A DNA stretch of 64,000 nt, from assembly GCF_020907405.1 (NCBI RefSeq), contig NZ_JAJJOE010000003.1, positions 329,611 to 393,610 on the forward strand, given 5' to 3'. The stretch comes from Arthrobacter sp. zg-Y769. GTDB taxonomy: Bacteria > Actinomycetota > Actinomycetes > Actinomycetales > Micrococcaceae. A program made the translations under genes and the position numbers. The notes under the pieces are model-generated. The model did no database searches, had not been told where the DNA came from, and worked only from the letters and a program-made list of their open reading frames with translations. This document shows positions 1-8,379 of this stretch, piece after piece (the stretch's first letter is position 1; every line of letters begins with the position of its first letter).

Positions 1-1632
1 CTGTGCGGGAGGTGCCTGTGCGGGCAGTTCCGGCGGGGCGGGCGGCGCCGACCCCGGCTCTCCGCCGCCTGACGCGGCCGTAGCGTGCGGGCCGGCATCC
101 CTGGCGGATACCGGTTCTGCCGTCGGGGGAAGGTTTTCGGTTTCCCGGTCCAACGGCAGCCCGGTGCTCCGGGAGGCCACCTGCAGCAGGGCCGCGGCGC
201 CGTACACGGGCCTGCGCAGCAGGACCCCTGCGGTCTGTGCCGCCACCTGCACTGCGAAGGCCAGCAACGTCAACTGCGTACTGTCCGTAAAGGAATAGAA
301 CAGAGCCGTAAGGCCCACGGTGCCCGCAGCCCTCAATCCGTAGCTGTTGACGAGCTGATCCCGGGCGGGACCCTGCCCCAGCATCACGGCGTAATAGAGG
401 GCGAAGGCGAGGAACAGTACGCCCAGCTGCGCCGAGCTCAACTGCCCGGCGATCTGGACGGAAGCGATGGCCGTGGCCGGAACCAGGTACCGGTGGGAAC
501 GGACAAAGGCATCAACATAGAGATTGTTCAGCCATCCGGGACGCCGGACGGCGGCGAGGCTGATCAAGGTGGCGAGGATAACGGTGAAGAGGAAATACCA
601 GACGATTCCCCACCTCAGTGCCGCACCCGAGGCCAGGCCCGAGGACAGCAGGAACGTCAGGGCCAGATAGGTGACCACCCTGCTTTCGATTCTTGCCGCG
701 GCGTAGGCGAACGCCGCCGTTCCAACCACCGAAGTGACCAGCCAGGCCGCGGGACCGTCCGGAAGCACAAAATTGAACAAGGCGAGTCCGACCACCGGAA
801 TCAAGGCCAGCCCCGTACCGGTGAAGGCAACGGCTGCGGGCCGAAGGCGGGTGCTGCGGGAGTAAACGACCAGTCCGGATATGTAGAACAGTGCAGTGAC
901 AGCGACGACGCCGAAGAAACGGGCCTCTGCGGGAATGGCCAGGCCGATGAACAGCGCCGCCGCAGCCACCAGCAGGAGGCTGGCGGAGTAGAGCGTGATG
1001 TTGATGTTGCGGAGGTCCCGGCGGTGCTTTTCTTCCTTCAGCTGCGCTTCCGTCTTGACCGGCGGAGCCGGCCTGGGAGCAACCGGCCGGGGCGGGACCG
1101 GAGCACTCGGGGTTCGGGCGCCGGGCCCTCCGGCAAAGGCGGGCTGCGAAGCTGCTGCAGGGGACGAAGCCGCTGCAGGGGACACGGACGAGGGAGCCGC
1201 ATATGAGGAGACATACGTAGCAGCGGGTGCAAGGGGCACGGCGGGCGGCATGGTTCCAGGGGCGGCCGCCGGGGCCGGGACTGTCGCAGCCACGGGTGCC
1301 TGCCCAGCAGGAGCAGGTACAGCAGGAGCAGGTGCAGCAGGGGCCTGCCCCGCAGGAGCAGCAGGGGCCTGCCCCGCAGGAGCAGGTGCAGCAGGAGCCG
1401 GTGCGGCGGACACCCCCGAAGCCGCGGAAGGCTGCGGGGCACCAGCCGGAGCCGGCAATCCGGAACGCGTTGCCGCGTCCCTGAAGCCCGCCCGGTAGCC
1501 TTCTTCGTAGATCTGGGCCGGCGGCGGCAGCGGCCTGCCGTGGCTGTCCACGGTTTGGACCGCTTTCTTGCCTGCCGCCCGCCCTATGGCGAAACTGGCC
1601 GCGACTGCGGCCAGGAAAAGGAAGACCCCCAT
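1..1632 (-). CDS. Large multi-pass membrane protein, partial (C-terminus outside window)
   Basis: The reading frame opens at ATG 1632 and stays open to base 1, so 544 residues are visible and the stop lies outside the window. A GGAAGG ribosome site sits about 9 nt before the ATG. The protein starts with a short hydrophobic segment, then an Ala/Pro-rich stretch (roughly residues 60-190) with repeats of the type PAGQAPAA, a short charged KEEKHRRDL segment, then about nine hydrophobic segments, and another Pro/Ala-rich tail at the window edge. The layout resembles large actinobacterial membrane proteins annotated as SCO7613-C-terminal-domain proteins; that name is a guess from architecture. No catalytic motif was seen. 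Function unknown; membrane location is well supported. Confidence 0.75.
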   Translation of the reverse strand, partial: MGVFLFLAAVAASFAIGRAAGKKAVQTVDSHGRPLPPPAQIYEEGYRAGFRDAATRSGLPAPAGAPQPSAASGVSAAPAPAAPAPAGQAPAAPAGQAPAAPAPAVPAPAGQAPVAATVPAPAAAPGTMPPAVPLAPAATYVSSYAAPSSVSPAAASSPAAASQPAFAGGPGARTPSAPVPPRPVAPRPAPPVKTEAQLKEEKHRRDLRNINITLYSASLLLVAAAALFIGLAIPAEARFFGVVAVTALFYISGLVVYSRSTRLRPAAVAFTGTGLALIPVVGLALFNFVLPDGPAAWLVTSVVGTAAFAYAAARIESRVVTYLALTFLLSSGLASGAALRWGIVWYFLFTVILATLISLAAVRRPGWLNNLYVDAFVRSHRYLVPATAIASVQIAGQLSSAQLGVLFLAFALYYAVMLGQGPARDQLVNSYGLRAAGTVGLTALFYSFTDSTQLTLLAFAVQVAAQTAGVLLRRPVYGAAALLQVASRSTGLPLDRETENLPPTAEPVSARDAGPHATAASGGGEPGSAPPAPPELPAQAPPAQ

Positions 1633-1817
1633 GAAACTGCTACCTTCCGGTTGAGCTCGACTGCAGACCATCCTAGGGTGCCGCAGCTCACATCCCGGTA
1701 ACTATTCGATCCCGTTGTGGGCAAGGTTCCGCACGGGCAGCTTCCGGGGCCCCTGTGCAGGCATAGTCCCGACACGGCACGTCCACAACCGGCGGCGGTC
1801 CCGGGCGGGGACGCCCC

Positions 1818-1907
1818 GGAGGAAACCCCGGAGGGAAACACAGGAGGAAAACCCCGGAGGGAAACCCTGGAGGAAAACCCCGGAGGGAAACACCGGAGGA
1901 ACCTGCC
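1818..1907. repeat. Seven-copy imperfect 13-nt tandem repeat
   Basis: Seven units of 12-13 nt follow one another at 1818, 1830, 1843, 1856, 1869, 1882 and 1895. Units alternate between GGAGGAAAACCCC and GGAGGGAAACMC forms, so a 26-nt higher-order period is visible. It lies upstream of the EPSPS-ligase operon and outside any supported gene. Each unit carries a GGAGG core, as in a ribosome-binding site, but no start codon follows at a suitable distance. It could be replication-slippage DNA or a binding-site array. Confidence 0.85.
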
Positions 1908-1960
1908 GGTCTGCCCGCGGGCCGTTCCGGCCCGGATACCGAACTGGTAGCGTCGGCGCA

Positions 1961-2000
1961 GGACGGCCCCGTGGGAGGCAGGACGGCCCCGCGGGAGGCA
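1961..2000. repeat. 20-nt direct duplication in the operon leader
   Basis: Two adjacent 20-nt copies (1961-1980 and 1981-2000) differ at one base (T/C at their twelfth position). Both end in GGGAGGCA. They sit 28-67 nt before the start codon of the EPSPS-ligase gene, between the candidate promoter and the true ribosome site at 2011-2017. Confidence 0.85.
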
Positions 2001-2027
2001 CCAGACGAACGGGAAGGCCTTTCGGCC

Positions 2028-5000
2028 ATGTATCTTTCGGTTCTTGGAACGCACGCCGGCATCTCCGGAACGGTGCAGGTTCCCAACTCCAAATACCACG
2101 CCCACCGGGCGCTGATACTGGCTTCCCTTGCGCCCGGCACCAGTCGGATTTCCGGGCTTACCGACGCCCGCCATGTGCAGTACACGGTAGCCGCGCTGCG
2201 CGGGCTCGGGACGGAAATAGAGGTGCAGGATGACACCTTCGTTGTCCATGGCGGGCCGTACCGCCCGCAGCGCGCCACCGTCTCCGCCGGCAGCTCCGGA
2301 ACCACGCTGTACTTTATGGCCGGACTTGCGTCGCTGGGAACACGCGACGTCGTCGTGACCGGGCAGAAATACTTCCAGCGCCGTCCCATCGGCGCACTGC
2401 TGGCAGCCCTGGGCGAGATGGGGGTGGACATCGCCGCGCAGGGGAACTGCCCTCCCCTGCGCGTGGCCCACGGCCGGCCGCTCGGGGGCGTTGTCCACAT
2501 ATCCGGAACGCTGTCACAGTGGATTTCCGGGCTCCTGCTGTTGGCGCCCTTTGCCCGTACGGAAACCACTGTGGTGGTGGACGGCCCGCAGAACGAGGGC
2601 AGCTATGTGGCACTGACCCTCGCCATGATGGCGCACTTCGGACTGCAGGTGGAGGCCTCGGCGGACTTTCGGCGCTTTCGGATCCCGCCGAACCAGCAGG
2701 CGGTGCCGGCGGATCTGCAAATGCCGCCGGATATCGGGTCGGCCGCGTTCGGCCTGGCTGCCGCGGCCCTGCATCCCGCGGACATAGCCCTCACCGGCCT
2801 GCACGCAGTCTCCTCGGCCGGCTCGGACCACCCCGAGGCGGACTTTCTGGATCTGGCAGCGCAAATGGGGGTCCCCATGGCCTACGATCCGGCGGCGGAT
2901 GCGGTTCGGGTCCGCCACCCGGGCCTGGACCTGCAGCCGGTGGACGTGGACTGCCGCCGCGTGCCGGACATGCTCCCTGTGCTGTCCGTGCTGGCCTGCT
3001 TCGCGACGGGCCGCAGCGTCTTCCGCAACATTGACCATGTGCGGATGAAGGAGTCCGACCGGGTGGCCGCCATGCTGCAGCTGAACTCCATGGGCGCCGA
3101 CCTCACCGTGGAGGGCTCCACCCTGGCGATCCGCGGCGTCGGCGGCCTCGACGGAGCGGACCTCTCCTCCTTTAACGACCACCGGGTGCTGATGTCCCTG
3201 GCCGTGGCGGCGTCTGCAGCGGAGGGACGCAGCACCCTCACCTATCCGAATGCCTACCGCATCTCCTATCCCGAATACCTGGAGGCCATGACAGCCTTCG
3301 GGCTGCGGATGCAGGTCGAAGACGGAGCGATCCGGCGTCCCCGCCCGAGCCGGCCCGCCCGCCCCGCCCGGACCGCCAGGGGCACCCGTTCCCGAAGTAT
3401 CACCGGACCGGCCGCCGTTGAGGCATCCGCAGCCGTGACCGGCCCGGACTGGGTGCGGCGGTGGGCCGCCGAACGGCCCAACGAAACGGCGGTGGCCGAC
3501 GGCGGCACCGGCGCATCGGGGCACCTCACCTGGGCCGAACTCGACGCACAGGCGGACCGTGCGGCAGCCGCACTGCTGGAGCTGGGGGTGTCATCAGGTG
3601 ACCGGGTGGCCTTCCAGCTGCCCAACCGGAGCGAATTCGTGATCCTCACCGTGGCCGTCCTTCGCCTGGGCGCCGTCGCCGCGCCGGTCATGCCGATTTT
3701 CCGGGAGCGCGAGGTCGCCTTGGCACTGCACCGGGCGGGCGCCCGCGTCTTCGTTGCCGTTGAAGAGTTCCGCGGACGCCGGCCGGCCGAGGAACTCGCG
3801 GGGCTGCTGCAGCGCGCGGACGGAACCGATGCGGTGCCGCCTCCCCCGCTGGCGGATGTCCTCGTGCTGCGGGATCCGGCGTCGCCGCTTCCCCTCCCCT
3901 CCGTTCCCGGCGGCCCGCGGTTCACGGACTGGGGCAGTGCCCTGCGCCGGGCGCATCCCGGGACCGTGCTCCGTGCACGGCCTGCCCCGGATGCAGGGGA
4001 CGCAGCACAGCTGCTGTTCACCTCCGGCACCTCGGGCGAACCGAAGGGTGTGGTGCACCGCCATGAAACCCTTAGCCGTGCGGCGGCCATGGCCGCAGCG
4101 CACCTGGGCCTCACCAGCGACGACGCCGTCTTCATCCCGTCGCCACTGGCCCACCAGACCGGCTTCCTCTACGGCATGTGGCTCTCGTTCGTTCTCGGCT
4201 GCCCGCAGATCCTGCAGCCGGTCTGGGACGCCGAACAGGCGTTGAAGCTCATCCGCGGCTGGCGGGCCACCTTCGTCCAGGCGGCCACCCCGTTCCTGAC
4301 CGACCTGGTTGCCGCCGTCGACGCAGGTGCCCCCGCTCCGGCCAGCCTGCGCATCTTCGTAGCCACCGGGGCGGCGGTTCCCCGGCACCTGGCCGAGCGG
4401 GCCACCCGCGTCCTGGGTGCCGGGATCTGCGGTGCGTTCGGAACCACCGAAACCTGCCTGGGCACCCTGGCCTCCCCCGGGGATGAACCGGTACAGATGT
4501 GGGGCACCGACGGGCGCGCGCTGGAGGGGGTGCGGACCCGGATTGTCGACGACGCCGGGCATCTCCTGCCGCCCGGTGCGGAAGGCAACTTCGAACTCAG
4601 CAGCGCTACCGTCTTTGACGGATACCTTGACCGCCCGGACCTGACCAAGGAAGCCTTTACCGAAGACGGCTGGTACCGCACGGGCGACACGGCGATCCTC
4701 GACGACGCCGGATTCCTGCGCATTACCGGGCGGGTTCGCGACATCATCAACCGCGGAGGGGAGAAAATCCCGGTGGCAGAAATCGAGCAGCTGCTCTACC
4801 GGCATCCTGCCGTGCGGGATGTTGCCCTGGCCGCCATGCCCGATGAACGGCTGGGCGAGCGGGCCTGCGCCTTTGTGGTCCCGGCGGCAGGCATGCACCC
4901 GCAGCTGGCGGATCTCACCGCTTTCCTCGACCGGCACCGCGTCTCGAGGCATTACTGGCCCGAACGCCTCGAACTGCTTGATGCCATTCCCCGCAACGCA

Positions 5001-5075
5001 GTCGGCAAGGTGCAGAAGTTCCTGCTGCGCGAAGCCGCCCGCAGTTTCCCGGCACCCGATTGGAGCACCCGATGA
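2028..5075 (+). CDS. EPSP-synthase-like domain fused to AMP-forming acyl-CoA ligase
   Basis: The 1015-residue protein joins two enzymes. Residues 1-430 are an EPSP-synthase (AroA) fold: K22, R27, R119 (RPIG), Q164, Y193, D314, K341, R345, H385 and R386 align with E. coli AroA catalytic or ligand residues. But the S23 equivalent is Tyr, N336 is His337 and PEP-binding K411 is Ile412, so ordinary EPSP synthesis is doubtful. A basic, Pro/Arg-rich linker covers 432-471. Residues 472-1015 are an ANL-family ligase: phosphate loop at 662-674 (TSGTSGEPKG), FGTTE near 805, GWYRTGD, and A10 lysine K994 in GKVQK. The start is ATG 2028, with GGGAAGG 10 nt upstream; an in-frame ATG at 1971 lacks a site. 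The stop overlaps the next gene by ATGA. Likely role: dehydrating and CoA-activating a shikimate-derived acid; this is inference. Confidence 0.85.
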   Translation: MYLSVLGTHAGISGTVQVPNSKYHAHRALILASLAPGTSRISGLTDARHVQYTVAALRGLGTEIEVQDDTFVVHGGPYRPQRATVSAGSSGTTLYFMAGLASLGTRDVVVTGQKYFQRRPIGALLAALGEMGVDIAAQGNCPPLRVAHGRPLGGVVHISGTLSQWISGLLLLAPFARTETTVVVDGPQNEGSYVALTLAMMAHFGLQVEASADFRRFRIPPNQQAVPADLQMPPDIGSAAFGLAAAALHPADIALTGLHAVSSAGSDHPEADFLDLAAQMGVPMAYDPAADAVRVRHPGLDLQPVDVDCRRVPDMLPVLSVLACFATGRSVFRNIDHVRMKESDRVAAMLQLNSMGADLTVEGSTLAIRGVGGLDGADLSSFNDHRVLMSLAVAASAAEGRSTLTYPNAYRISYPEYLEAMTAFGLRMQVEDGAIRRPRPSRPARPARTARGTRSRSITGPAAVEASAAVTGPDWVRRWAAERPNETAVADGGTGASGHLTWAELDAQADRAAAALLELGVSSGDRVAFQLPNRSEFVILTVAVLRLGAVAAPVMPIFREREVALALHRAGARVFVAVEEFRGRRPAEELAGLLQRADGTDAVPPPPLADVLVLRDPASPLPLPSVPGGPRFTDWGSALRRAHPGTVLRARPAPDAGDAAQLLFTSGTSGEPKGVVHRHETLSRAAAMAAAHLGLTSDDAVFIPSPLAHQTGFLYGMWLSFVLGCPQILQPVWDAEQALKLIRGWRATFVQAATPFLTDLVAAVDAGAPAPASLRIFVATGAAVPRHLAERATRVLGAGICGAFGTTETCLGTLASPGDEPVQMWGTDGRALEGVRTRIVDDAGHLLPPGAEGNFELSSATVFDGYLDRPDLTKEAFTEDGWYRTGDTAILDDAGFLRITGRVRDIINRGGEKIPVAEIEQLLYRHPAVRDVALAAMPDERLGERACAFVVPAAGMHPQLADLTAFLDRHRVSRHYWPERLELLDAIPRNAVGKVQKFLLREAARSFPAPDWSTR

Positions 5076-6310
5076 TTAGTGCAGCCGTCACTGCCGATGG
5101 ACGGGGCAGCAGCATCCCGGAGCCGGAGTACCTTGAGCTGCTCACGGCCGTAACAGCGTGGGTTGAGGGTCCCGGCGAGGAATGGGCCGGGATCATCGAA
5201 TCCAGCGGATCGGTGCCCGATGCCCTGTGGAAGGAGCTGCGCGGAGCCGGGTTCCTCTCCCTCGCAGCACCCGCGGAGCTCGGCGGCCGGGGGCTGAGTT
5301 TCGTCCAGTGGATGGGGCTGATGGAGGTCTTTTCCCGTTCGCATGCCTCGGTCCGCATGATCGTGCACGTGGTCAACGGGACCTGGCGGGCCATGAATCC
5401 GTATGCCGACGCCGACCAGCGGCGGAAATTCGTCCTCCCGTCGGTCGCCGGCGACCTCATCGTTGCCTTCACCCTGACGGAACCCGGCAACGGCACGGGC
5501 GCGGACATCACTGCGAGCGTGCAGCGGACGGGTGACACCTATTACCTCACCGGCCGCAAGCACCTGATCACCTTCGGAGTGCGCTGCGACTATTGGCTGC
5601 TTTTTGCCCGTCTGGCGGGCAGCACAGGCAGCCGGGGCACCGTGGCGCTGCTGGTGGACCGGCATGCCCCCGGCGTCGAGGTGGAAGACACGTCGGAGAC
5701 CATGGGTGTCCGCGGCACCGACCATGCCTCCCTCACTTTCACCCGGACCCCCGTCCCCGTGGCCAACCGCCTCGGCGCGGAGGGGGACGGGCTGGCCGTC
5801 GCCCTGGGCGGCTTCCTCACCCCCAGCCGGATCTCCGTCGCGATGAGCTGCGTCGGCCTGGCCCAGCGTGCCCAGCAGCTCGCGGTCCGCTATGCACTGG
5901 ACCGCACCACTTTCGGGAAGCCGCTCGCCGCCCGGCAGGCAGTCGCCTTCGCCCTCGCGGAGAACGCCGCCGACATCGAGGCGGCCCGGGCGCTGGCCCT
6001 GCATGCCGCCCAGGCCTGGCAGGACGGCACCGCCAATGCAGGCTCCCTTTCCTCCATGGCCAAGCTGACCGCCGTCGACATGCTCACCCGGGTAACGGAC
6101 AAGGCCCTGCAGGTCCACGGCGGCGTCGGGTACTGGAAGAGCATGCCCATGGAACGCGTGTACCGCGATGCGCGGGCGCAGCGCTTCGAAGAAGGGACCA
6201 ACGAAATCCAGAAGACAGTGATTGCCCGCGGCATTTTAGGCCGGGCCCAGGCGCCGTCGGCCGACGCCGGTCTGGTCCCGGAATCGGCGGCGCCCGCTGT
6301 CCGGCCCTGA
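5072..6310 (+). CDS. Acyl-CoA dehydrogenase family flavoprotein
   Basis: This 412-residue protein has the full acyl-CoA dehydrogenase layout: a helical N-terminal domain, a beta domain beginning TEPGNGTGADI, the C-terminal RTTFGKPLAARQ flavin-contact segment, and the catalytic-base region FEEGTNEIQ with the Glu before Gly. It would oxidise, or in a reductive pathway equilibrate, an acyl-CoA alpha,beta bond using FAD. The start chosen is ATG 5072, inside the stop of the preceding gene (ATGA overlap) and preceded by GGAG; an in-frame TTG at 5060 is less likely. The overlap indicates translational coupling to the EPSPS-ligase fusion, so its substrate is probably the CoA ester that protein makes. 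Substrate cannot be read from sequence. Confidence 0.92.
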   Translation: MISAAVTADGRGSSIPEPEYLELLTAVTAWVEGPGEEWAGIIESSGSVPDALWKELRGAGFLSLAAPAELGGRGLSFVQWMGLMEVFSRSHASVRMIVHVVNGTWRAMNPYADADQRRKFVLPSVAGDLIVAFTLTEPGNGTGADITASVQRTGDTYYLTGRKHLITFGVRCDYWLLFARLAGSTGSRGTVALLVDRHAPGVEVEDTSETMGVRGTDHASLTFTRTPVPVANRLGAEGDGLAVALGGFLTPSRISVAMSCVGLAQRAQQLAVRYALDRTTFGKPLAARQAVAFALAENAADIEAARALALHAAQAWQDGTANAGSLSSMAKLTAVDMLTRVTDKALQVHGGVGYWKSMPMERVYRDARAQRFEEGTNEIQKTVIARGILGRAQAPSADAGLVPESAAPAVRP

Positions 6311-6317
6311 TACCGGC

Positions 6318-8330
6318 GTGCTGGACCGGGTCTTCTCCCCAGTTTCCATCGGTTCCCTGCGCCTGGACCACCGGATCGTCATGGGCTCCATGCACCTGAA
6401 CCGTGAGGACGACCCCGGCGCGCTGGCCGCGTTCTACCGGGAGCGGGCGGCCGCCGGGGCCGGGCTTATCGTTACGGGCGGTGCCGCAGTGAACCGTGCC
6501 GGCGCCGGCGGCCCCAACTATCTGTTGATCAACGAACCCGAAGCGGCGGCGCTGGTGTCCCCGATGCTCGACGCCGTGCATGCCGCCGGCGGCAGGCTCG
6601 CCCTGCAGCTGTTCCACGCGGGACGCTATGCCCGTGAAACCACCTACGGTCTCCGCCCGGTCGCCCCGTCGGAGGTTCCCTTTTCCCGCACCCTGCCGCG
6701 GGCACTGACGCAGGCGCAGATCGATGACACCCTTGCGGACTTCGCCGCCGGTGCCGGTACTGCGCGTGCCCTGGGGTTTGATGCCGTGGAGATCATGGGC
6801 TCCGAGGGCTACCTGATCAACCAGTTTGCCTCACCGCTGACCAACCTCCGCCGTGACCGCTGGGGCGGGGATCCGCAGCGGCGGCAGGCCTTTCCGCGGG
6901 CGGTGCTCCAGGCGGTCCGCAGCGCGGTGGGCGAAGGCTACCCGGTCATCTACCGCACGTCCGGCGCCGATTTCGTGGCCGGATCGAGCACGCCGGAAGA
7001 ATCGGCCGATCTGGCGCTGGCGCTGGCCCGGGACGGCGCCGACGCGGTCAATATCGGCATCGGCTGGCACGAGTCCAGGGTCCCCTCCGTACAGGGCATG
7101 GTTCCGCACGGACGCTGGATGGAAATTGCGGGCGGAATCCGTGCGGCACTGGCGGCTGCGGAGGTGGCCGTCCCGGTCATTGGCAGCAACCGGATCAACT
7201 CGGTGGAGCTGGCCGAGCGGGCCCTGGCGGCCGGGCACGCCGACCTGGTTTCCATGGCCCGGCCCTTCCTCGCCGACCCTGCGATCGTGGCTAAGTCCCG
7301 GCGCGGCGACTCGAACCTCGTCAATACCTGCATAGCCTGCAACGAGGCCTGCATCGACCGCTCGCTGGGTGCCGCACCGGTCTCCTGCCTGGTGAACCCC
7401 CGGGCCGGCCGGGAAGCCCAGTTCCCGCTGCGGCCGGTCCCGCCGCCCGGTGCGTCCCGTGTGCGCGTTGCAGTAGTGGGAGCCGGCCCGGCCGGGATGC
7501 AGGCCGCCGCAACGCTGGCGGGGTCGGGACTCAAGGTCGACCTGTACGAGCAGGAGGGCAGCATCGGCGGACAGTTCCGGCTGGCCGGGCAGGTGCCCGG
7601 CAAGGCCGACTTCCTGCAGACCATCCGTTATTTCAGCCATGAACTGGGCCGGCTGGGCGTTTCCGTCCTCGCAGGTGCCGCTCCCGACACCGAGCAGCTG
7701 GCCGGCTACTTGCACGTGGTCCTGGCTACCGGTGTCCTGCCCCGGACCGTGGGCCTGCCCGGTGCCGGGCTGCTCCCGGTGCTGGACTATCGGCAGGCCT
7801 TTGCCGACCCGGCGCGGCTGGGCCGCCGCGTCGTTCTTATTGGTGCCGGCGGTATTGCAGTGGACCTTTCCCGCCTGCTGGCCGACGCCGCAGTTCCCGG
7901 CGGTCCCCGGGAGGTAACCATCCTGCGCCGGGGCGGCAGGATCGGTGACGGGATCGGCCCCTCCACGCGGTGGGCGGTGCTGCAGGAGATCCGGGCCGCC
8001 GGTGTCCGGACCCTGGCCAACACCACGCCGCTGCAGATAACCGCCGCGGGGCTTCGGGTCCGGGACCCGGACGGCGCAGCGAAGCTGCTGGCCGCGGACG
8101 ACGTCGTCCTGGCCGCGGGACAGGTGTCCCACAATCCGCACGAGGCGCAGCTGACCGCACGGGGTATCCCCGTCACAGTGATCGGCGGTGCCCTGGACGC
8201 CACGGGGCTGAATGCCGTCCGGGCGTTCGAGCAGGGCCTGGCTGCCGGTACCGCGGTGGCACGGCTGCTCAACGGGAAAGGAACGCAGGCCGGCCCTGCG
8301 GTTAAAAGCAGCAGGGCCCCGCTGCCATAA
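6318..8330 (+). CDS. 2,4-dienoyl-CoA reductase-type old yellow enzyme (FMN/4Fe-4S/FAD)
   Basis: This 670-residue protein matches the FadH class. Its N-terminal TIM barrel binds FMN (LFHAGRYA; GSEGYLINQFASP followed by TNLRRDRWGG). It has a 4Fe-4S cluster motif C-x2-C-x3-C-x11-C (CIACNEAC...C). Its C-terminal half is an FAD/NAD(P)H domain starting VAVVGAGPAGM, with a second dinucleotide motif VVLIGAGGIAVD. Such enzymes reduce conjugated dienoyl-CoA esters. The start is GTG 6318, seven bases after the acyl-CoA dehydrogenase stop, with no clear ribosome site of its own, so it probably depends on coupling. As third gene of the operon it would fit reduction of a cyclohexadienyl-CoA made by its neighbours. 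Alternative: ordinary unsaturated fatty-acid oxidation. Confidence 0.9.
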   Translation: MLDRVFSPVSIGSLRLDHRIVMGSMHLNREDDPGALAAFYRERAAAGAGLIVTGGAAVNRAGAGGPNYLLINEPEAAALVSPMLDAVHAAGGRLALQLFHAGRYARETTYGLRPVAPSEVPFSRTLPRALTQAQIDDTLADFAAGAGTARALGFDAVEIMGSEGYLINQFASPLTNLRRDRWGGDPQRRQAFPRAVLQAVRSAVGEGYPVIYRTSGADFVAGSSTPEESADLALALARDGADAVNIGIGWHESRVPSVQGMVPHGRWMEIAGGIRAALAAAEVAVPVIGSNRINSVELAERALAAGHADLVSMARPFLADPAIVAKSRRGDSNLVNTCIACNEACIDRSLGAAPVSCLVNPRAGREAQFPLRPVPPPGASRVRVAVVGAGPAGMQAAATLAGSGLKVDLYEQEGSIGGQFRLAGQVPGKADFLQTIRYFSHELGRLGVSVLAGAAPDTEQLAGYLHVVLATGVLPRTVGLPGAGLLPVLDYRQAFADPARLGRRVVLIGAGGIAVDLSRLLADAAVPGGPREVTILRRGGRIGDGIGPSTRWAVLQEIRAAGVRTLANTTPLQITAAGLRVRDPDGAAKLLAADDVVLAAGQVSHNPHEAQLTARGIPVTVIGGALDATGLNAVRAFEQGLAAGTAVARLLNGKGTQAGPAVKSSRAPLP

Positions 8331-8346
8331 GCAACGGGGCCCTGCT
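8310..8346. terminator. Bidirectional hairpin between the OYE gene and tuf
   Basis: A perfect 12-bp stem (8310-8321 with 8335-8346; arms AGCAGGGCCCCG and its complement) encloses a 13-nt loop that contains the stop codon of the plus-strand gene. It lies between convergent genes and can serve both. A second, 8-bp inverted repeat (ATCATCAA/TTGATGAT) overlaps the end of tuf at 8372-8391. Confidence 0.75.
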
Positions 8347-8379
8347 AAGAACCGGTGAGGTTCAGGCTAAATCATCAAA

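Larger units (their letters stand above)
1633..2027. other. Divergent intergenic region with two tandem repeat blocks
   Basis: This 395-base gap separates the minus-strand membrane protein gene from the plus-strand EPSPS-ligase operon. No gene is supported in it. It contains a 13-nt repeat array at 1818-1907, a 20-nt duplication at 1961-2000, and a weak plus-strand promoter-like pair: TTCCGG at 1925-1930, 17-nt spacer, TAGCGT at 1948-1953. The -10 is reasonable for an actinobacterium and the -35 is poor. Transcription from it would place both copies of the 20-nt duplication in the 5' leader. Confidence 0.5.

Noticed and set aside
1261..1420. CRISPR-like or satellite repeat
   Set aside because: The repetition is codon-level Ala/Pro/Gly/Gln repetition within the membrane protein gene; no spacers and no cas genes.
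1971..2027. Upstream in-frame ATG for the EPSPS-ligase fusion
   Set aside because: It lies in the 20-nt duplication with no useful spacing; ATG 2028 has GGGAAGG and matches AroA numbering exactly (K22, R27).
2028..3318. Calling the N-terminal domain aroA (housekeeping EPSP synthase)
   Set aside because: Loss of the S23, N336 and K411 equivalents, and the acyl-CoA enzyme context, make a shikimate-pathway role unlikely.
3435..5075. Separate internal start for the ligase at GTG 3435
   Set aside because: A GAGG lies upstream but spacing is poor, and the continuous frame with a linker supports a fusion; not fully excluded.
2028..8330. Reading the operon as cyclohexanecarboxylate or 4-hydroxybenzoate catabolism feeding pobA
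   Set aside because: The EPSPS-like domain points to a shikimate-derived substrate, and the operon has no link to the IclR sites of the pob/pca genes. It remains a weaker alternative.
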